The position numbers were made by a program, and so were the translations under genes. Shown one piece after another: positions 58,520 through 64,000 of a DNA stretch of 64,000 nucleotides; position 1 is the stretch's first letter; each line of letters starts with the position of its first letter. The stretch comes from Ascidia mentula. Its lineage: Eukaryota; Chordata; Ascidiacea; Phlebobranchia; Ascidiidae. The stretch covers positions 19,473,001 to 19,537,000 of the forward strand of contig OX387204.1 in the NCBI GenBank assembly GCA_947561715.1, given 5' to 3'. The notes under the pieces were generated by a model. It was not told the origin of the DNA. It made no database searches and worked only from the letters and a program-made list of their open reading frames with translations.

Positions 58520-61234
58520 ATGGATGTCGACGATTGTTTTACGAAGGTTGTTGGAAGATTTGGAAGATATCAACTTCTAACCTTCGTCATCTTAAGCATT
58601 TACCAGGTTACCGTTAATTATTTTTGAGTTAAACTCTGCATTTGTATTACTTTAAATCCCACCATATTTTTTAATATTGCAGAATCTTAATGTTGCAAAC
58701 TTGCATTTATTTTAGTTGATGTTAACTGCTCACAGTTTGCTTGTTGTGTTCGTTGGAGTGAAACCTGAAGAATTGAGGAAAGTTAACCCAAGAGTTAATG
58801 ACGATTGCTCAATTCTAACTGAGGTGATTTAACCAAAATATTCAGGATTCAGCAACCAATTGTTGAATGGCAAAAATAATATTGTAATTTGTCAATTCAT
58901 ATATGTTTAGTGCATAAGCTGCACAATTCATATTATTGGCTCCACATTGCTTATCATATATGTTTAGTTTAAATTTGGCTGTTTTGGAAAACATTTCTTG
59001 ACTGAATTATCGTTTCATTATTTCAACATCCGTGTTTAGTGGAATCTCCTGGATCACCAGTGGGTCAGCGACCTCATTCAGTCCTTGTACTTCTGTGGGA
59101 ATCTTGTTGGTGTCGTTATGTTTGGGCAACTTTCTGATAGGTTTGGAAGAAGGCCCGTCATGCAAGTTGGCAAGTTCATTCAACTAGCAACTTCTTCAAT
59201 ATGGTTTTGTCAAAAAGAAGCCTTGTTTTGTTCCAGGTTTCACGTTATTGCTTCCATCATGTTTCTTAACCGGTTTCGCTCCATCTTGGAAATATTTTGC
59301 TGCTGCCCGTTTCACGACCGGAATATTACAAGGAGGTGCTGGGTTAGTCAACTATGTTTACCTTCAGGAGATGGTTGGGCAGTCATGGTGGGCAATTACA
59401 GGTGATCTGGTTAACTGGAGCAGTTATTAAACTAAAACCCAGAGATATGTGTTTGGCCTAATTTTGTTGCTTACTTTGGAAAGTTTCCATTTATCAAAAC
59501 CTTGTGCCACAACCGTCAAACTCGGCAAACATTATCAAAACTTCTGTTTTGTTCAGGTGCAGTTTCGAATTTGCTTTTTGCAGTTGGAATCGGAGTTTTT
59601 GCATTGTTCGCTTACTTTATCCCAAACTGGAGATATTTGACGTTTTGCGTAACTCTCACACAACTTGTGCCTTTCTTCTATGCTTGGTACGTCCACACAT
59701 AGACATTAACCCTGTACTTTTATTCACACTTCTGTACTTTATCAGGACAATTCCAGAATCTCCCCGATGGCTGTATTCCAAAGGTCGATTGAAAGAAGCT
59801 GAAGAAAGTCTGATTTCTATGGCAGAAAAAAATGGAGTTAGAAAACCTCGTAAGCTGCTTTTATGACAACACAAAGCAACATCATGTTTCGGAAAATTTT
59901 TAATGTGTAGAAATATCACTGGCTATGAGATCCATGAACAAACAATCATCCGGAAACAAAACTTTAATTGATTTATTGCGCCATCCGGTGACTGCAAGAA
60001 GAACAATCTTGATGTTGTATATTTGGTAATTCCACTGTTTGATTGCTGCTAATCAGTTTTCATAAATATGTTTATTTAATTTTTTTTTCTGTATTTATTG
60101 TAATTCTTGCATTTTTGAAGCTAGTTTCATTTTTCAAATGCCTTTTACCCATTTTTGTTCAAATATATCTTTTGTTTGTTAACAGGTTTGTGAATAGTTT
60201 TGTTTACTTTGCAATGACTTTGGCTGCTGGAAACATTGGAAGCAATCCATACGTCAGCACAACATTATCCGGCCTCATAGAAATTCCATCAACGTTTGTT
60301 TGTACTGCGCTCCTAGAGAAAAGAGGGTGAATTTATAAACTCTATCTGATAGAAACTAGCCTACTTGGCCAAACGTTTCCGATATAAGACGGGAATAGTA
60401 AAATCTGGAAATATTTTCTTTTTTTAATTTTGTAAAAGTTTCGGTCAGCATCAATAATTCTCCTCGGCAACAGCAGGGATCATGACAATTTTTTTGTTCG
60501 TTTAGATTTGGTCGCAAACGAACAACTTCATTATTTATGCTTATCACCTCACTGGCTTGCTTCTCTATTATCAAAATCACAAGTAAGCGTTTCGCAACAA
60601 GTTTGAATTTAAACTTGATCCAAAGTTGTTATTTTCAAAGATCCTGGTATGGTTCTCCTCCTGGGACTCACAGGAAAGATGATGATTGCAGCAAGTTTCA
60701 ACGCAATCTATGTTTACACCCCGGAACTGTTCCCAACATCAGTTAGAAACGTCGCGCTTGGGTCATGTTCGATGTCTGCAAGAATTGGAGGAATCTGCGC
60801 CTCAACAATGAAGTCGTTGGTAAAACGTTTTTATGTATTTTGATTTTTAAACTGAAATAATTTCGATTTAAAACATCCTGTGGCACTTAAATACTTCTGA
60901 AACAACGAATTGAGTGCGACATTATTTGAATTCAAATTTTCTGTGAATCTATAATGAGCGTAGAAAGGATATATCTTGAAAAACTTTGTGCAACTTTTAT
61001 CAAAAAACAAATAAACTACAAAACGCGTTAAGTTCCAAAACGTTTTAGATTGATGTGAATCCAGTTCTTGGATATTCACTTTTTGGAATAGCGAGTTTTT
61101 CTGGTGGTTTATTGTCACTAAAACTTGTTGAAACTCTTGGATTGAAACCTCCCGATTCATTTGAAGACCTTGCTATATCAAGTTCAAAGGTCAGTGAATC
61201 AAGCGGTGAATTCCAACACAACAAAGTTCAGTAA
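58520..61234 (+). CDS. SLC22A15: SLC22A15-like MFS transporter 2, 473 aa
   Basis: Eleven exons: 58520-58606, 58716-58823, 59040-59169, 59237-59401, 59557-59686, 59746-59849, 59911-60025, 60186-60326, 60506-60582, 60641-60819 and 61049-61234. Exons 1-6 and 8 have exactly the same lengths as in gene 1, so the two arose by tandem duplication. [69 protein letters not shown] and [20 protein letters not shown] mark an SLC22A15-like carrier. The second gene lacks the acidic tail exon of the first and ends instead in a Ser-rich tail after PPDSFEDLA. Intron 3 uses a GC donor (GTTG then GCAAGT). Substrate unknown; the two copies may differ in specificity. Confidence 0.94.
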
Positions 61235-62169
61235 CTTGTTTGTTCATATCATGAATGTTTCTTTTATTGCAAACTACAATTTTTGTGTTTCACTAAACAT
61301 TTAATTTGGTGGAATTTGAGTTTGTGTGAATATTAGTGTCATTTCTTTTAGAAGAAGCAATTGCAAGTTTTATGTTTTATTTACACAACATAACACATTT
61401 ATCAGGATTTGAGTTCAACAAAAATATTTATTTTGTACATTGTGTTGTAATAAAGGTGTTAATGGAAAAAATAAAAGCATCTGTTGTTATAGAAACAGCC
61501 AAGCGTGGAACTCAAAGGGGTTTTCGAGAAGAGTTTAGCAAGTTAAGAATTTGCCAAATCACGTTTTTCAAATATTCTATCACGCTTATATGCAGACCAA
61601 CTTGGTTTTAGTAAATTTTGTTTTCCTTGTCCTTTTTTTCAAAAAGAAGCTGCTGTATCATAATAATATGCAATACCACATGTTGTGTTTTTCATTCTTG
61701 CCTTTAGTACATTGTGTTTTACAATGTGTGAAACAACATTTTTATCATTCTGTGCACTTTTGATGTTTAACTAAAAATTGCTTTATTGAAACTGTTGTTG
61801 CTCGGCTGATGGCCTGGCGTGTGCCGGAACTTGCGTCAAAATAAATTAACCGTTACCTCAGATGACAGTTGTATTTTTTACTGTTTTATGTTTTAAAAGA
61901 AACAAAATAAATTTCAATAAAAATAGCATATATATTAGAAGATTTATAGCGAGAAAATAAATTAATATTTTGGAGAAAGTTGGATGAGCGAAGTTTCGTC
62001 CAGCTGAAACTGGTGGTGCGTGACCAAGTTTGTTTTGTTTAATGAAGTCTATTTGAGAAGATTTGTTAAGATGACATTACCAACGTGGTAGTGATGTGGG
62101 TTCAATTCTTGTGACGAAAACCACGCACTTTTGTATCAGCTAGTCTATAATCTGTCGCCTCCCAGAATC
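61235..62169. other. Intergenic, no gene recognised
   Basis: AT-rich with several AATAAA-like sites (61450-61920). A B-box-like GTGGGTTCAATTCTTG at about 62097 hints at a decayed tRNA-derived repeat just before the ACAD10 gene. Confidence 0.4.
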
Positions 62170-64000
62170 ATGAGCATTGCAAGAAGTTGTTTCTGCCGTT
62201 TACCATTTCTCAATCGTCTCTTAACCCAACGTACAACTGTGAGATCAAAATGTCGAGCTGTTATTTTTGATATGGGAGGAGTAATTCTTCCCAGCCCTTT
62301 CCCAATGACTAAAGGTTATTCTCATTTTTCTATCCTTCTCTTAATTTTACCTATCAATGAAAATGTTTTAGCTTCACGATATCCAAACCTGACCAACAAC
62401 ACTTCCTTGGCGTCACACAAGTGAAACTTCAATTTGAAATATTGCTATGATAACTTTATGTCAACGCTTCTATTTTAGAATACATGTTACGCTTTATTAA
62501 GCATCTTTAGTTTTTATTTAAATATATTTGTATTCTAAAAATAGAAGTGTTGGCACAACATTACTGTAGTATCTTTTCTATTAACTAAGATATCTGCAAT
62601 GAAAGCATGAAAATTTGCTTTGACATAATTTGATGTGTTCTTACAGAATACGAAGCAATTAAGAAAATCCCGGCTGGAACAATTTGGAAATGTATAAAAG
62701 AATACGGAGACAATGGAGCTTGGATGAGAATGGAAGTTGGAGAAATTACTGCTGAGGAATTTGGGCAAGTCTTTAGCGAGGAATGTTCAAATACTGTGAG
62801 TACATGATTGTTCAACCTTTGCTTTCTTCTTTATTCACTTGACTCAACTGCATGGCAGTATGAATTGTCAATTTCATATTTTAATTGAATATTTGTTGGG
62901 ACAATTATCAGGCAAACCAGCGTATTGATGTGCGTGACTTTTTGACCTACCTCGAAAATGGAATGAAAACTCCAGTTCCAGAAGTATTGGATGCAGTTGA
63001 TTGTCTCCGAGAAAGTGGAATTAAAACAGCTTTACTCACAAATAATTGGAAGTATGCAGATGGAAGGTCACTGCTTCCTTTTGCAAGAGAAAAATTTGAT
63101 GTGGTATGTAACGCTTTAGTGGTTTGTCCAAGGATGGCACAAAAGTTAAAATAATTTGATTTCAGATCGTTGAATCAGCAGTGGAGGGAATGAACAAACC
63201 AAAACCTATGATTTATAATTTGTGTTTGAGTCGGCTTTGTGTTCAACCACCAGAGGCAGTGTTTCTTGATGATATGCATCCAAATATTTCTGCTGCCAAA
63301 AGTCTTGGGATTCACACAATTAAAGTATGAATTTAAAAAAATTTAAAGTTTTCTGCAATTTTGTTAAAGATTGTTGAGAAAAAAAAGTGAAATATGTTTT
63401 CTATGGAAATCAGTTTAATGGTGATGAGATTAGTAGTAATTTGTTGCTTTCAGGTAGATGATGTATATATTGCTGTAAATGAACTGGAGAAATTTCTTAA
63501 TGTTCCATTATCGACCGTTACCAAGGGAACCAAACCTGTTGGCAAAGGAATGAAATTCCCTGTTGATAAATTAACAGAATATATGATAAACAAACTTGGG
63601 ATTGAAGCTGACCACAATCCAGTAGTGAGACAATTTAGTCACGGTCAGTCGAACCCAACCTACCTCATCGACTTCGGGCCAAAGTTCACGAAATATGTTC
63701 TGCGTAAAAAGCCCCCAGGAAAATTGCTGCCTTCAGCTCATGCTATTGAACGGGAATACAGGTCACTCTCAATCAAATATGATCAGGATATTTTACTTTT
63801 CTTACTTTCTTAGAGTGATGGAAGCCGTTGGAAAACATGGAGTTAAAGTGCCCCCTCTAGTGGATCTTTGTAAGGACTCATCAGTTATCGGGACACCGTT
63901 TTATTTAATGGAGTTAGTTCAAGGCAATATTTACAAGGTATAAACTAACATCTTCTACTGAAACCTTGGAATTGCATCAGACATGTTGAAAATGCTTTAA
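62170..64000 (+). CDS. ACAD10: ACAD10, 5' part (HAD and start of APH kinase domain)
   Basis: Exons 62170-62314, 62647-62795, 62912-63103, 63166-63324, 63454-63761 and 63814-63937; the gene continues past the window. The first ~22 residues ([20 protein letters not shown]) look like a mitochondrial presequence. A HAD-type hydrolase domain follows: motif [10 protein letters not shown], motif II LLTNNW, motif III Lys in MNKPKP, motif [11 protein letters not shown]. Motif I is DxG, not DxD, so the usual acid/base Asp is replaced. After a linker an aminoglycoside-phosphotransferase-like kinase domain begins: [33 protein letters not shown] (the Lys of the ATP site), FYLMELVQG. In vertebrate ACAD10 an acyl-CoA dehydrogenase domain follows; the enzyme acts on 4-hydroxy fatty acids in mitochondria. 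The dehydrogenase part is outside the window. Confidence 0.94.

Overview
The window is a piece of a metazoan nuclear genome, very probably a tunicate of the genus Ciona. Genes are compact and intron-rich, with GT-AG introns often under 400 bp, and they encode chordate-type proteins (parathyroid-hormone-receptor-like GPCR, NKAIN, SLC22A15-like transporters, ITFG2, ACAD10, POLR2H). The species is inferred from style and protein similarity; no search was run.

Layout. 1.6-2.7 kb (+): small secreted cysteine-rich protein. 3.3-7.7 kb (-): class B1 GPCR, 5' exons not found. 8.5-14.2 kb: no gene seen. 14.2-16.7 kb (-): CNBD2-like protein with two cyclic-nucleotide-binding folds. 17.9-24.6 kb (-): a large type I membrane protein with three TSP1 repeats, two laminin-G domains, one Ig domain, one membrane helix and a basic tail; I do not recognise this architecture. 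25.8 kb (+): unrecognised reading frame ending at a minisatellite. 26.5-31.5 kb (-): two-exon PA-domain protein related to the goliath/GRAIL ectodomain but without a RING. 31.5-37.3 kb: mostly empty, with a complete 547-bp hAT MITE. 37.35-37.5 kb (+): tRNA-Glu and tRNA-Gly 5 bp apart. 39.7-40.4 kb (-): single-exon TPR-like protein. 41.1-43.4 kb (+): ITFG2, convergent with POLR2H (-, 43.6-44.2 kb). 44.3-50.4 kb: a 6.1-kb foldback element whose two ~2.4-kb arms are inverted arrays of a 205-bp unit. 51.0-52.9 kb (+): NKAIN. 54.3-61.2 kb (+): two tandem SLC22A15-like transporters. 62.2 kb to the end (+): 5' part of ACAD10.

The genes share no single pathway. The right third (about 41-64 kb, outside the foldback element) is CpG-poor and carries widely conserved genes. 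The left 40 kb is CpG-rich and full of TGACGTCA-like sites. This fits the mosaic gene-body methylation known in Ciona, but that link is inference. The most unusual items are the foldback element just upstream of POLR2H, the TSP1-LamG-Ig receptor, the RING-less PA protein, and two minisatellites that each begin at an exon's 5' splice site. Exon coordinates were worked out by hand from splice signals, reading-frame phase and family similarity.
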